Positions 33,262-44,301 of a stretch of 64,000 nucleotides of DNA are shown one piece after another. Within the stretch, counting starts at the first letter, position 1, and each line of letters begins with the position of its first letter. The notes under the pieces are model-generated. The model had not been told where the DNA came from and did no database searches. It saw only the letters and a program-made list of their open reading frames with translations. The position numbers were made by a program, and so were the translations under genes. Origin of the DNA: Cheiracanthium punctorium (lineage: Eukaryota; Arthropoda; Arachnida; Araneae; Cheiracanthiidae); assembly GCA_038373885.1 (NCBI GenBank), contig JAWZYV010018266.1, positions 425,001 through 489,000 of the forward strand. The letters run 5' to 3'.

Positions 33262-34521
33262 AGAATAATGTCTTTTATTGTAATATTTTGAAGTGAAGCA
33301 ATACATGTTAAGTTTATATCATATAGATCTGCATAATGAATAGTATCTCACTAGACACTTGGCAAATCCCATTGAACGTTAATAAATAGTTATGTAATAT
33401 TTTTAACCAATAGCAGAAATCTATTTGAACTACCTGTCTGAAAGAAAATGAAAAAAAAAACAACTGCGAACTGCGTGTTTTACCGTAGAAAATTAAAATG
33501 TGTTCCAGTGGCCTCCAGTATTCCCCATATTGTATAAGTATGTGTGTATGCTCGGGCATGCAGAACTTTATAAATTTATTTACTTATAATTATCAGTAGC
33601 TGTAAAAAAAACAATAATGATTAAAAAACCAGATTTAAATGTCAACATTCTGATTTACTAGCTTTCGCGAGAGTAGCAATTTGAACTTCCGCTGTTGTTT
33701 ACACAAGTATTTACTCGTTTCGTTTTGGAACCAACGTAGATTAAAAATCGCATCTTATCTACGACATGCGCTTAACGATACAGATATCCATCCGCATCTG
33801 AAATCAATTGCAACTGCTAATATCTTGTTCATCAGGCGAAATGAAATAACATGTCTTTGCTTTCTTTATCTCGAGTTTCAGTCTATTGGAAAGACGTTTT
33901 ATAATCGAAAACGTTTTATTAGTTCTTTCAAACATCCTCGCATCGCAGTAATTGTATTGAAGTTGTTTAAAGCGAAAGAAGAAAGTTTATTTAGTTCCGA
34001 AACATGGCACAACACCGTTTCACTTAATCTAAATTAAATTTAGGTTTTGACGAATTACGAAAGGGATGTACTGATGATTTTTGGAGGAATAATTTAAGTA
34101 GTTTTATGCTGTGGTATAATATTATACATCGTATTAGTAAAAATTGAACTAAAAGAAAGTAAATTGAACTACTGAAAGTAAAAATTGATAAAGTTTACTG
34201 AAAAGCATTCAGTCCAAAAATGTTCGTTACCCGGAATGTGTATTATAAATAGCATGAGCGAAGGCATTCTGTACATAACATTTCCAAAATAGCTTTTAGA
34301 GAAAACAAACAATTACATTCCACAAGTTAATAGTACTTCATTTTTTATCGAGTTTTTAAATTTTATACTTTGTCAAAGTCTTCCACATCATATATCATGG
34401 TAAACGTTTACCATGCATTGTTATACAATTATTCATTTATTGTTATTTAGTCTACCATGTCTGACTTTCTGAACATTTTGTCTGAAATATGTGTTAACGT
34501 TTCTAAAGTACACGTTAAAAT
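33262..34521. other. AT-rich stretch with one unassigned frame
   Basis: A 118-codon plus frame at 33681-34037 has mixed composition and no motif I know; its reality is doubtful. An exact 20-nt palindrome (CATGGTAAACGTTTACCATG) lies at 34396-34415, about 110 bp before the GPCR-like frame. Confidence 0.35.
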
Positions 34522-34851
34522 ATGAGTGATAAAATACCACAATTCACTAGAATTCTAGTGTGTGATCACGTTTATTGTATATTAATGCTACTAGTCTACC
34601 ACATCGCGGGTCCGGTTTCTATTTTCGGGATGGTCTTGAATGTCATTTTATCCGCCCCTTCACATGTGATTTTTTTCTCTTCGAAAGCCACTGAAATGGG
34701 ATTTTATAGTCAACATATATCTATTTTCATTTTTACCGAGTTTTTTATTTTATCGATAATTATATTAATCTTGTTCTTTACGTGCATAATTTACAATCGT
34801 TGTACAAATAAAAATAGAACCATTCCATCTACAAAACAGAACTCTAAATAA
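34522..34851 (+). pseudogene. GPCR-like membrane protein fragment
   Basis: A 109-codon frame from ATG 34522 to TAA. After about 25 residues comes a hydrophobic segment with YHIAGPVSIFGMVLNVI, close in style to the first transmembrane helix of peptide-type rhodopsin-family GPCRs of chelicerates. About 35 residues later is a second helix (FIFTEFFILSIIILILFF) followed by the basic loop YNRCTNKNR, reminiscent of a later helix such as TM5 and its cytoplasmic loop. Helices 2-4 are not present, so this could be a deleted pseudogene, a single exon, or a chance frame with two hydrophobic runs. No splice context is clear. This is the only host-like protein signal in the window. Confidence 0.35.
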
Positions 34852-35920
34852 AATTTGACTACTGTGGTTTCAATTTTTTAATGTACGCTGCTATTTATTT
34901 TCAAGAAACTTCTATTTAATCTTTAACTATAAATATCGGAAAATATTCATATATTTTGATAAAGGATAGTCGAATGGTGAAAAAAAAGTAATTTACGAAG
35001 CAAAAGTCGCAGATAAATGTATATTTTTTTTCACTTCTTTTTACTGGGTATCGCAAATGAATATCCAAAATCTGGAATATTTACTATCGTTGTTTCCATC
35101 AGAGTATATAAATCTAAAAAAAATATATTTTAAAGTATATATTTCTAATCGCTCTCTGGTGGGACAGTCGAAATATTTTGCTATCATTCTGAAGGAAAAG
35201 CAAATATCAATCCTCACTCCTTGAATCCTTAAGACACGTTCAATTGGTCATAAAACATTACAAGGGCCACTTAAAAGATTAGCAAATCACTTCAAACTGT
35301 TTAATTGTACGAGCTTGCGCTTACACAGAGAGAGTCGATCCCGATGAATAGCAGGATTAGTATAATTAATAGTCGTCTGGCACTAATTCCTTCCAACAGA
35401 GAATGCAGCACAAATTTATTTTAATAGGTTGTTAAGAATAACTTCACAACTTTCAATAAAATATTTTAAAACATGAGAATGGATTTTGCGTTAACAGTTT
35501 ATTTTCTATTTTTTTGCATTATTATTATATATTTCTGTACTACACTAATTTTACAGAAAAAAAACAGATTCTTCATATTAAAAACTACGCCGTTTCCTTT
35601 TTATTTCAAATTTCTTGTCCCGAAAATATAAGTAAATAAACAAATGAACGAATATAAACATAAATTAAATTTGTAGAATATACTATTAGATATATTATAT
35701 AATTGAAGAGGAAGTACATAAAATGTAACATACTTTTCTATGTAAATCCACATTAGTTGTTTTAAGCTTCTCCACCAGCTGGTGAACTTTTTTTTTTAAA
35801 ACGATCACTTACCTCTATATGACCAATTAGAAAAAGAAAAACATCTTCTAGATATATTAGTTAATTTATTCCTTTATATGGCATAACTTTCAGAAAAGGC
35901 TGGATATTTTTATTAATTTA
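34852..35920. other. AT-rich non-coding stretch
   Basis: No gene or repeat family recognised. T and A runs are common. The stretch ends with A at 35920, directly before the CTAG terminus of the Helitron. Confidence 0.45.
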
Positions 35921-35953
35921 CTAGCTGACCCGGCAAACGTTGTTTTGCCATAT
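35921..35953 (-). repeat. Helitron 3' terminus: hairpin and CTAG
   Basis: Element-strand sequence GGCAAAACAACGTTTGCC folds into a 6-bp stem and is followed by GGGTCAGCTAG and then T. This is the termination signal for rolling-circle transposition in the Helitron model. Plus-strand text CTAGCTGACCCGGCAAACG is a phrase often seen in arthropod genomes. Confidence 0.85.
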
Positions 35954-36169
35954 AAATTATTCCTAGGATTATTTTAGTAGAAAGAAATGACTAACTTATT
36001 GTAAGTGTGTGAGGATGTGGTATATGAGTGGAAGAGGCATGGAGCGCTGTGAACAATGCATGAATATAAAAATAACACAATACCAAACATTTATATTTTT
36101 AATTCATTGTAATTTATTCTTTACATTTATATATATCGCTAATTATTTTAATTTTACTAAAAAATAATA

Positions 36170-36360
36170 TCAATCCCTTAACGGAATAGAGTAAACAATA
36201 TTTTTAGCTAACACAAACAAACTGCATAGTTTGCCCACTCGAGATCATGCCACGTATAATTGTCCATGTGATAAATCATGGTGTGCTCAAATCTAAGCCC
36301 CAAACAAACATAGTTTGGCCTTGAGACTTATTCATAGTCATTCCATAAAAAATTTTGTCC
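36170..36360 (-). pseudogene. Helitron (PIF1-like) helicase C-terminus
   Basis: Minus strand reads MTMNKSQGQTMFVWGLDLST, then after a one-base shift HGQLYVA, an in-frame TGA, SRVGKLCSLFVLAKNIVYSI and PLRD before a TGA at 36170-36172. NKSQGQT and GQLYVAxSRV are the last two conserved motifs of Helitron PIF1-type helicase; the frame's final stop is where the protein normally ends. The TGA replaces the usual Cys or Leu codon in VA(C/L)SRV. Everything upstream of these motifs (Rep domain, Walker A) is missing, so the copy is not autonomous. Confidence 0.85.
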
Positions 36361-36372
36361 AAAAAAAAATAA

Positions 36373-37894
36373 TAATAAAAGGATGAAAATCTGAAACATT
36401 TTCAGATTTTAAATACGCATTATAGCGCTATATATTAAAATCGTATCATAATTTATGCATCGTCCCTATTTTTCTCTCATATTCCATTAAGTTGGAAAGT
36501 GTATATTATTCATGACTGTGCTGTATTTTTTTTTCTTGTTTCGTAAAACTCATCTTTGGAATCGAACTCTATCTTAAAATCGTCTACTAACACTATTTTA
36601 CAATATTCGCCAAGTATATTACAACTACACTTCATCGTTCTATATATTGTTTCGAATGCGCATCATAATACATGCGTATACCATGTATGTCTTTCTTGGG
36701 TTGATTCCTACTTTAACGCCTCGACTCTCGCCAAGGTGGCGATCATTAAACATATGCAGTTACAATGACAATTTTTTGCATTTATGTGGCAATCATAATT
36801 TAGAATTAAAATGGCGATTTGGAACAACATATAAGCACAGCATGCCGTTACATTTTTATTTATTTTGGATTGCCAATTAATGTAGTTGTAATAATAAAGT
36901 GTCTTCAAATTCCTTAACTGGTGCGTTTATCGCTAATTTGTTTACTTTAGTTTTCATCTAGTTCTTTTGGGAGCGCCGAAACGGTGCATACGTATTATGC
37001 CGGCGGTCACTTCCGCCAGACTACTTTTTTGTCAAATTTGCTGGCAAACTATTGCCAATAGTATTCCAAACCATCAACAATTTCATGTGCCCGGCATTTA
37101 TCTTGGTGAAAATTGCTCGTCTTGGAGGACCGCCGGGATAATACGTAAGTACCGTTGAAACATGTGCATTACTCCCAGAGACCCATGACTGCAAAGCTCG
37201 CCAAAGTACGGGGATTTTTTAAGTTGGCGAGAGTGGGGGGGGGGTTAAAATAGGAATCAACTCTTTCTTGTACCATAAAACACATCTTTGGAATCGAAAT
37301 CTATCTTAAAATCGCCTACTGAAACTGTTTTACAATCTTCGCCAGGCATATTCGTCCTATAGGCATATTCCAACTATTCCGCAAAGACATGAAATGGGAA
37401 TCATAATCCATGAGTGTACAGTGTTTTCCTTTCTTGTTCCACAAAGCACTTCTTCAGAATAGAAATCAGTATTAAAATCGCCTAATAAAACTGTGTTACA
37501 ATATACGCCAGGCGTTTTCTAACTATACTCGAAATATATTTATAATAAATTGTCACGTTTTGGCTCCCCATTTAGCGATCCATTATCAAAAATTGCAAAT
37601 CCTTGTGCGACTTTCACCATTTTATTAACGCCCCCCCCCCTCTCCACGTTATCTGGCAAACACATTTGAAAAGGGACTCGATGCGCTAATGCCTAGACAA
37701 AAATCCTGATTGAACTTATTAGCACTCTGGTGCTAAAAATTTTGAGGTGGACCGCCCTTGTGACTTAGGGGTATGAGACAAAATCATATTCGCAGACCTA
37801 ACGAATATACACATAAAAATTCTTTAAAATCGGTTGAGCCGTTTTGGAGGAGTATGGTAACTAACACTGTGACATCAGAATTTTATTTATTAGA
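36373..37894 (-). repeat. Helitron internal module, copy A
   Basis: From AAGGATGAAAATCTGAAAC onward this matches 38283-40575 at high identity. It contains three diverged internal repeats of about 70 bp (near 36549, 37282 and 37440) with the phrase TTTGGAATCGAAATCTATC followed by TTAAAATCGCC. In the minus direction part of it can be read as YYPGGPPRRAIF, but a missing T relative to copy B breaks the frame near 37110. Confidence 0.8.
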
Positions 37895-38282
37895 TATACC
37901 CAATAAGAGTTCAATCGAATGTACCGTTTACGCTAGAGCACTTTCAAGAATTCCCCCCCCCCCATAAGCCATAATGTAAAATAAATCTTTGTAGTAGCCC
38001 AGTAGAAAAACTATAAGTTCTATACACATCAAAATCAATGTCGGTCTTACGATGGTGGTTTATAACATATATACCCAATTTGAGCTCAGTCGAATGCCCC
38101 GTTTAGGAGCTATCGTGTTCACTCACACACACACACACACACACACATACAAACATACATCTCGTAAAAATAGCATAAATGAATTCAGAAGACCTCAAAA
38201 CGTGTTAATACATCAAAATCTCGAAGTCGAATTTTTTCATGATTACAATACTTTCCTTACAGGGTACATGTTCGGAAAGAAA
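37895..38282. repeat. spacer with short duplication and (CA)n
   Basis: The phrase ATATACCCAATNNGAG...CAGTCGAATG...CGTTTA occurs at 37894-37945 and again at 38069-38120. A (CA)n tract follows at 38122-38148. The part 38150-38270 (GAATTCAGAAGACCTCAAAA and the following TTTTTTCATGATTACAATAC) looks like the tail of another repeat family that I cannot name. Confidence 0.5.
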
Positions 38283-38369
38283 AAAGGATGAAAATCTGAA
38301 ACACTTTCAGGTTTTAAATACACACTATAGTGCTATATATTAAAATCGTATCATTAGTTATACGTTGTC

Positions 38370-38901
38370 CCTATTTTTCTTACTTATTCCATTAAGTTTC
38401 AAAAGTGTATTATTATTCATGACTGTGCTGTATTTTTCTTGCTTGTTTCGTAAAACCCATCTTTGGAATCGAAATCTATCTTAAAATCGCCTACTTAAAA
38501 TTTTTATCTCACTATCTTAAGAAAAAAAAAAAAAAAAACTTTGAAGGAATTTTCGTTAGACAGTTTATATGTCGCTATTTTTCATTTTTTTAAATACTTG
38601 TTTGTTGAAAGTAAATGCATTGAAAATTTTAATTATGTTTGTAAATCCTGTTTTTTTTTCTTTCCCTACAGTTTTAGTGCCATTTATATTATACTTTCGC
38701 TTATTTATTTAATATACTGCTAAGGCATATTTATTTGTTTGAATACGCAGCCTTTGTGAGATAACACACATTATTTTACATATAAACGTTAAAATTATTT
38801 TTAATCCTTTATTTGTGTGCACATAACGTGCAAAAATTTCCCCCCAGTTGGTCGCATACCGTAGGACATATTTATATTGAAAGTTAAAATTAACCGAAAA
38901 G

Positions 38902-38948
<47 letters not shown>

Positions 38949-39305
38949 GCAGGAAAGGAGTTTTTTCGATTTTTAAGACAACTGAGATCCCCCCCCCCCT
39001 CTACTTTTGCTTCATGTATGCAGTAGTTCAAATAATTGGATATAATGAAGTAGAAATCTACAGAAATTGGAAAGCTAATAAATTTCTAAAGTAGATAAAA
39101 TTTTTTTTTCTATAATTTCTGAATATTTTTACGAAATTTTTTTTTTCGCAACTTAAGATGTAAAAAACGTAGAACATGACCTATTTTTCTTACTTATTCC
39201 ATTAAGTTTCAAAAGTGTATTATTATTCATGACTGTGCTGTATTTTTCTTGCTTGTTTCGTAAAACCCATCTTTGGAATCGAAATCTATCTTAAAATCGC
39301 CTACT
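38370..39305. repeat. perfect 126-bp direct repeat around a poly(A)-bearing insert
   Basis: 38370-38495 and 39180-39305 are identical by eye over 126 bp, although the same region differs between copies A and B. The 684 bp between them is absent from copy A and includes a 44-nt A run at about 38901-38944 and a C10 run near 38989. This could be a segmental duplication, template switching, or an assembly artefact at the homopolymer. Confidence 0.8.
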
Positions 39306-39610
39306 AAAACTATTTTACAATCTTCGCCAAGTATATTACAAATATACTTCATCGTTTTATATATTGTTTCGAATGTGCATCATAATCCATGAATGTACCG
39401 GTTTGTCTTTCTTGGGTTGATTCCTATTTTAACGCCTCGACTCTCGCCAAGGTGGCGATCATTAAACATATGCAGTTACCATGACGATTTTTTGCATTAA
39501 TGTGGCAATCGTAATTTAGAAATAAAATGGCGATTTGGAACAACATGTAAGTAAAGCATGCCGTTACATTTTTATTTATTTTGAATTGCCAATTAATGTA
39601 GTTTTAATAA

Positions 39611-39856
39611 TTAAGTGTCTTCAGATTCCTTAACTGGTGCGTTTATCGCTAGTTTGTTTACTTTAGTTTTCATCTGGTTCTTTTGGGAGCGTTGAAACGG
39701 TACATACCGTATCGTACAATCGTCTTCCAAACCATCAACAATTTCATGTACCCGGCATTTATCTTGGTGAAAAATTGCTTGTCTTGGCGGACCGCCGGGA
39801 TAATACGTAAGTACCGTTAAAACTTGTGCATAACTCCCAGAGACCCATGACTGCAA
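39611..39856 (-). pseudogene. unassigned open frame in Helitron copy B
   Basis: An 81-codon minus frame contains YYPGGPPRQAIFHQDKCRVH then EIVDGLEDDCTIRYVPFQRS and a basic tail. The same text is present in copy A but interrupted there by a one-base loss and an extra 90-bp stretch. I do not recognise the family. It is not part of the Rep or helicase as far as I can tell, so it might be host-derived sequence captured by the element. Intact in one copy and broken in the other. Confidence 0.3.
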
Positions 39857-40572
39857 AGCTCGCCAAAGTACGGAGATTTTTTAGGTTGGCGAGAGTGGGG
39901 ATGTTAAAATAGGAATCAACTCTTTCTTGTACCATAAAACGCATCTTTGGAATCGAAATCTATCTTAAAATCGCCCACTGAAATTGTTTTACAATCTTCA
40001 ACAGGCATATTCTTCCTGTAGGCATATTCCAACTATACCGCAAAGGCATTTTAAATGCTGTTTGGAATGGGAATCCTAATACACGAGTGTGCCGTGTTTT
40101 CCTTTCTTGTTCCACAGAGAACGTCTTCCGAATAGAAATCTATATTAAAATCGCCTAATAAAACTCTTTTACAATATACGCCAGGCGTTTTCTAACTATA
40201 CGCGATATATATATTTATAATAAATTGTCGCGTTTTGGCACCACATTTAGCGATCAATTATGAAAAATTGCAAACCTTGTGCGACTTTCAACATTTTATT
40301 AACTTCCCCCCCCCCCTCTCCACATTATCTGGCAAACACGTTTGAAAAGTGATTCGACATGCTAATGTCTACACAAAAAACCTGATTGAAATGAATAGCA
40401 CTCGGGGGCTAAACATTTGGGGTGGACCGCCCTTATGACTTAGGGGTATGAGACATAGTTAAAAACCTATTCTATGACCTAACGAATATACATAGAAAAT
40501 TTCATTAAAATTGGTCGAGTGGTTTCGGAGGAGTTAGGTGACTAACACTGGGACAGGAGAATTTTATATATT

Positions 40573-40575
<3 letters not shown>

Positions 40576-40618
<43 letters not shown>
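40576..40618. repeat. (TA)n microsatellite
   Basis: About 43 nt of pure TA directly after the copy B 5' end. Confidence 0.95.
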
Positions 40619-40620
<2 letters not shown>

Positions 40621-41576
40621 TGACCTTGTAAAGAAAAAACTGTCGAAAAGAAGAAAAGTAAATAATGCCAAACGCATCGATTATAAAACACTTTCTAACA
40701 GAAGTATTTTGCAATAAATTTGGCGGTGTATTGTACCTAACTATGGTGAGATTTTATTTCAGTCGTTAAAACAAAGTGACAAGGGGCTATCTACTTGAGG
40801 GGGGGGGGAGATTCTTTGCGCTCAGGCTCTTTTTAAGGGTTTTGCACGTTGCATCTTAAGAAAATCGCCCATAACTCCAGAAAGTTCGATGGAGAGCCTT
40901 GGGGTAGGCCAAACCCCAGGACTATTACACTTCGTCGAGATTTTAGGGAATATCTAAAAAAAAAGCTGTATGTAACTATTCATTTAATTTTGCGAGATCC
41001 TGTTAAAGAACTTAGGAATTTATTTCCCTCTTTTAACTGAAGAGTAACCAGTTATAAATGTTTATATACTTATTGCATTGTGCTTATAAAGTATGAATAT
41101 CTCTACACTGTCACAGATAGTAATGTATGGAAATTGTTTTGAGTGCCGCTGTAGAGGAACTGTAAGCGCTGAAGACACTAATTTCGATCTAGATCATTAC
41201 ATTGTGATTGGTAATAAAATATATGAATTCTCTTTCGTTTGAAATAGACGAATAAACCTAAAATATACTCTAAAGAATGATTAACCATAAAGCATAAAGT
41301 ACTAGAATTATTTTCGGTGCTTCTGCAAAAGAACTATAAATGGCTCATACATTTTCTTCGAATATGTACATGATACTGTACATAAGAGTAGCATATATAA
41401 ATTTCATAGTAATCGATGCATATTTAAGAGAGCTAGAGCATGGATGAACATATGAACGTACAAAAAAAAACAGAAATATTAAACACATTAAGCCTTGTTG
41501 GAAGGTGTTAAAAATGCAGGGTATCCCTAAACAAATGGTTGAAAAAGCAAGGGGGAAATAAGACTCATAATAACAA
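40619..41576. other. non-coding stretch
   Basis: No gene supported. A G10 run lies near 40800. A 63-codon frame at 40849-41040 has no recognisable motif. Confidence 0.4.
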
Positions 41577-41940
41577 ATCAGTATCACATATCAATGTGGT
41601 GTTATAAGACGCCTTTTTCACTTATATATTAATAATCACATTGGGAAAAAGTGTTGAAATATGCTTCTAATTTCTTAACCTTGCTTCTTTTCTTAAGTTT
41701 CATAAATAATGAGCACTTCTCTTTCCATGGGCTGTCCTCCAAAAATCTGATCTATGAAATGAAATAAGGTTTTTAAATTATAAGTATTAGGTACGTGGTT
41801 TCCCGGGAGAAAACATAAGTTCTCACTGTTATTACAGCACTTGTTCCAAAGTGATTATTAGCAGCTAAGCGAAAGCGACGTTTCTGACAACACATTGCTA
41901 TGCGATTCTCATTCCTTTTTATGTGCCCTATCTCCCTCTT
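41577..41940. mobile_element. fold-back repeat family, copy 4
   Basis: The left part (AATAATCACATTGGGAAAAA with following CTTCTAATTTCTTAA and TTTCATAAATAATG) matches the right arm of copy 1 read in reverse. The right part (CTTGTTCCAAAGTGATTATT to ACATTGCTATGCGATTC) is its inverted partner. It has the same fold-back plan and spacing as 24586-24985 but is more diverged and lacks the CAGGGTG end. Confidence 0.6.
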
Positions 41941-44266
41941 ATATATTTTACCATTAGTTTAGAGACACTCTGAATAACAAGCATACGTCCTTGCAAATAC
42001 TAAAGCATGCCTTGAAACAAGATATCGGGCGCTTTATTCGGAAAAACAAAATTCCCGTCAAGTCAGAAAAGACACAAGTCTGCATAGAAGCCTAGTTTTG
42101 TCAGAAAAATACAGGCTAATGTGTGAATGCTGCCTATGGACAAGAAAACAGCACATTCCGTCCATCAAACTGGTAATCACTCAAGATCATCTTCTACTAA
42201 TTATCCGCTGTTAGAAGATCAATAATACGGCTAGACTTGGCCCCCAAGTTGCAACCAATTGAGCAGCTTAGGGGACTAATGAGAGATGGCTGTGGGTGAC
42301 TTATGAGAGATGAGGGGAATGTTTTCTTACTCATTTTCATGTTGCAAATCCTCAGTGCAGATCATATTTCAATCAAAAAATACACAGTTTTACCAAGACT
42401 GCAAAAATAGCTATTTCATGAAATTTAGTTATCTCCAATATGATCGTGACTCACACATACGCAAGTTTCTATAAATATTCCTGAATTTTCATGAGTGTTT
42501 ATCTCTTGCACTTCTTTGCATCGATTTTTCTTTTGCATTGGCATTTCAATAGAATTCGTTATTGCTTCACTTACTATTAATTGCACTACAAAATTAAAGT
42601 ACTGTTGGAAGTAAATATTCTAAATTGACAGTAATTCAGGTAAGTAATTTTGCAATTTACAATTCGAGAAATTGGCTCCCCCCCCCATATTTTTTTTTTT
42701 CGGAAAATGAGCCACGCTTAGGACAAACTGTTAAATAGAGTGACATCGTACTCTTTATTGAGACAAAAATTGAGTAAAAAAAAAAACAAAAAAAAAACAT
42801 GTCAACAATTACAAACGATGTATATATATATATATATATAAATATTGCATATTGAAAGAAGTTTTACTCTCCTGGCTTATTCCCATTTTCTTGCGAAACT
42901 CCAACTTAAATTCTTTAACACTTTTAGTAATGATTGACAAGTTGAAAATTAAAATAAAAATCTTAAAACTTTTGGCACATTAATAGGTTTTAAAAATGTT
43001 TGTTTTATTTTATACAAAGTTTCTAGCACATTGGCTAAACAGTATACATTTGCATGCCTCAGAAACATGTACATAAACGAAGAAACATATTTTATAGTGA
43101 CGCATATTTAGTCATGAAGATACACAAAACTTTATTTCTACTTTCAAGTATAATAATTCCAACTTTAAAAATAACTACAATAAGCGTTGTTATTGACTTT
43201 TTCTGATTTATTAAAAATTTCAAATCTACAGTTTTACTCTTAAAACCAGTTTGCAAGGACTATAGCTTTCAAGTTTATACTATCTCTTTTATCCCGGGCG
43301 AATTTACATAAGAATGATTTTGAAGTTAAAAATCCATTCATGGAATTCAAATATTCAAATTATTTTTCACAATCAATTACAGTTTATTCCTTCCTCAGTA
43401 TATATCAAAGAAAAAAACAATTTACTAAACTCTTTAAAGGCAGTTGATGAATGACTTTTGTGTAATGGATCAATAGTCGCCAAATATGGGTAACAATCAA
43501 CTGATTACACGAAACTCTGACAACCTTTATATAAGACTCCTCAAAGTGTATCGGTTGGAGATTCATTAATTTATCTAATCCCTTTATCTACTGCAGTCAA
43601 CTTGATGAAAGTAAATAAGCTCATAAAATTAAACGTTATAAAACGATTTATTAAGCCTTTAAAACTTCTTGTAATCTCTCGAGTATTAATTGAAAATTGA
43701 TGTAAGCATATTTGAGAATGGGTGGATAAAATACAGGCAACTGATGAGCATTTAATGGTGATAAAAAGTTTATTAAGCTAGATTTAATGTGAAGAAAATT
43801 ATTCACTTCAGAAGATGGGGACGTGCTTTTCTAAGAAACAAAAATTCAAATCTTAGTAGTCGGTACTTTTTTATACAATAGTTTCAGATAAAAAGAAATT
43901 TATTTGTTATATCTTTTGTGAAACACAGTATCAAAGAAAATTAGATTAGAGTTAACATTTAACAAAGCTCAATAATACTGGCATAAATGTAATGCTATAA
44001 GATTGTAATTAAATTACTCTTACAGGTATTCTGAGTTAGTGCGATGACAAAAAGTAATGTAATCTTTGTTAAAGGCCTACAGGTGTCAAAGTTAAAAAAA
44101 TCTATTTACATGCATGAATGTTGTCTTTGAGGTTCTTTACTTTTTCTTTAGAAAAATATAGCTTCGAAGTTTTTATTTTCTGAAATATACGATGCATACT
44201 GGTTTAATCTTTTAATCTATGTTTATAAATTTCTCCGCTAACCGGTGGCATTACGCAAAAGCAAAA

Positions 44267-44301
<35 letters not shown>

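Larger units (their letters stand above)
35921..37894 (-). mobile_element. Helitron, copy A, complete termini
   Basis: On the minus strand the 5' end is TCTAATAAATAAAATTCTGA at 37894 and the 3' end is CTAG at 35921-35924. Eleven bases before that CTAG closes a hairpin, GGCAAA-ACAACG-TTTGCC. The 5' TC, the 3' hairpin plus CTRR, and insertion between A and T are the Helitron signature. Near the 3' end lies the last piece of a Helitron helicase (36170-36360). The remaining 1.5 kb is a module of short repeats shared with copy B. Confidence 0.85.
38283..40575 (-). mobile_element. Helitron-related copy B, 3' end missing
   Basis: The minus-strand 5' end is TCTAATATATAAAATTCTCC at 40575, matching copy A's TCTAATAAATAAAATTCTGA. 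The body matches copy A from 36373 on, but no hairpin-CTAG end is present at the left, so the 3' part is lost or was never there. It includes four versions of the 70-bp internal repeat and a 684-bp extra segment (38496-39179). Its 5' end sits in a long (TA)n tract at 40576-40618. Confidence 0.75.

Noticed and set aside
33681..34037. 118-codon plus-strand frame as a gene
   Set aside because: No motif, signal peptide or repeat of the frame elsewhere; composition fits chance in AT-rich DNA. Kept only as a remark.
34396..34415. 20-nt palindrome as a promoter element of the GPCR-like frame
   Set aside because: An exact palindrome is visible but there is no TATA box, initiator or other support; left as a remark only.
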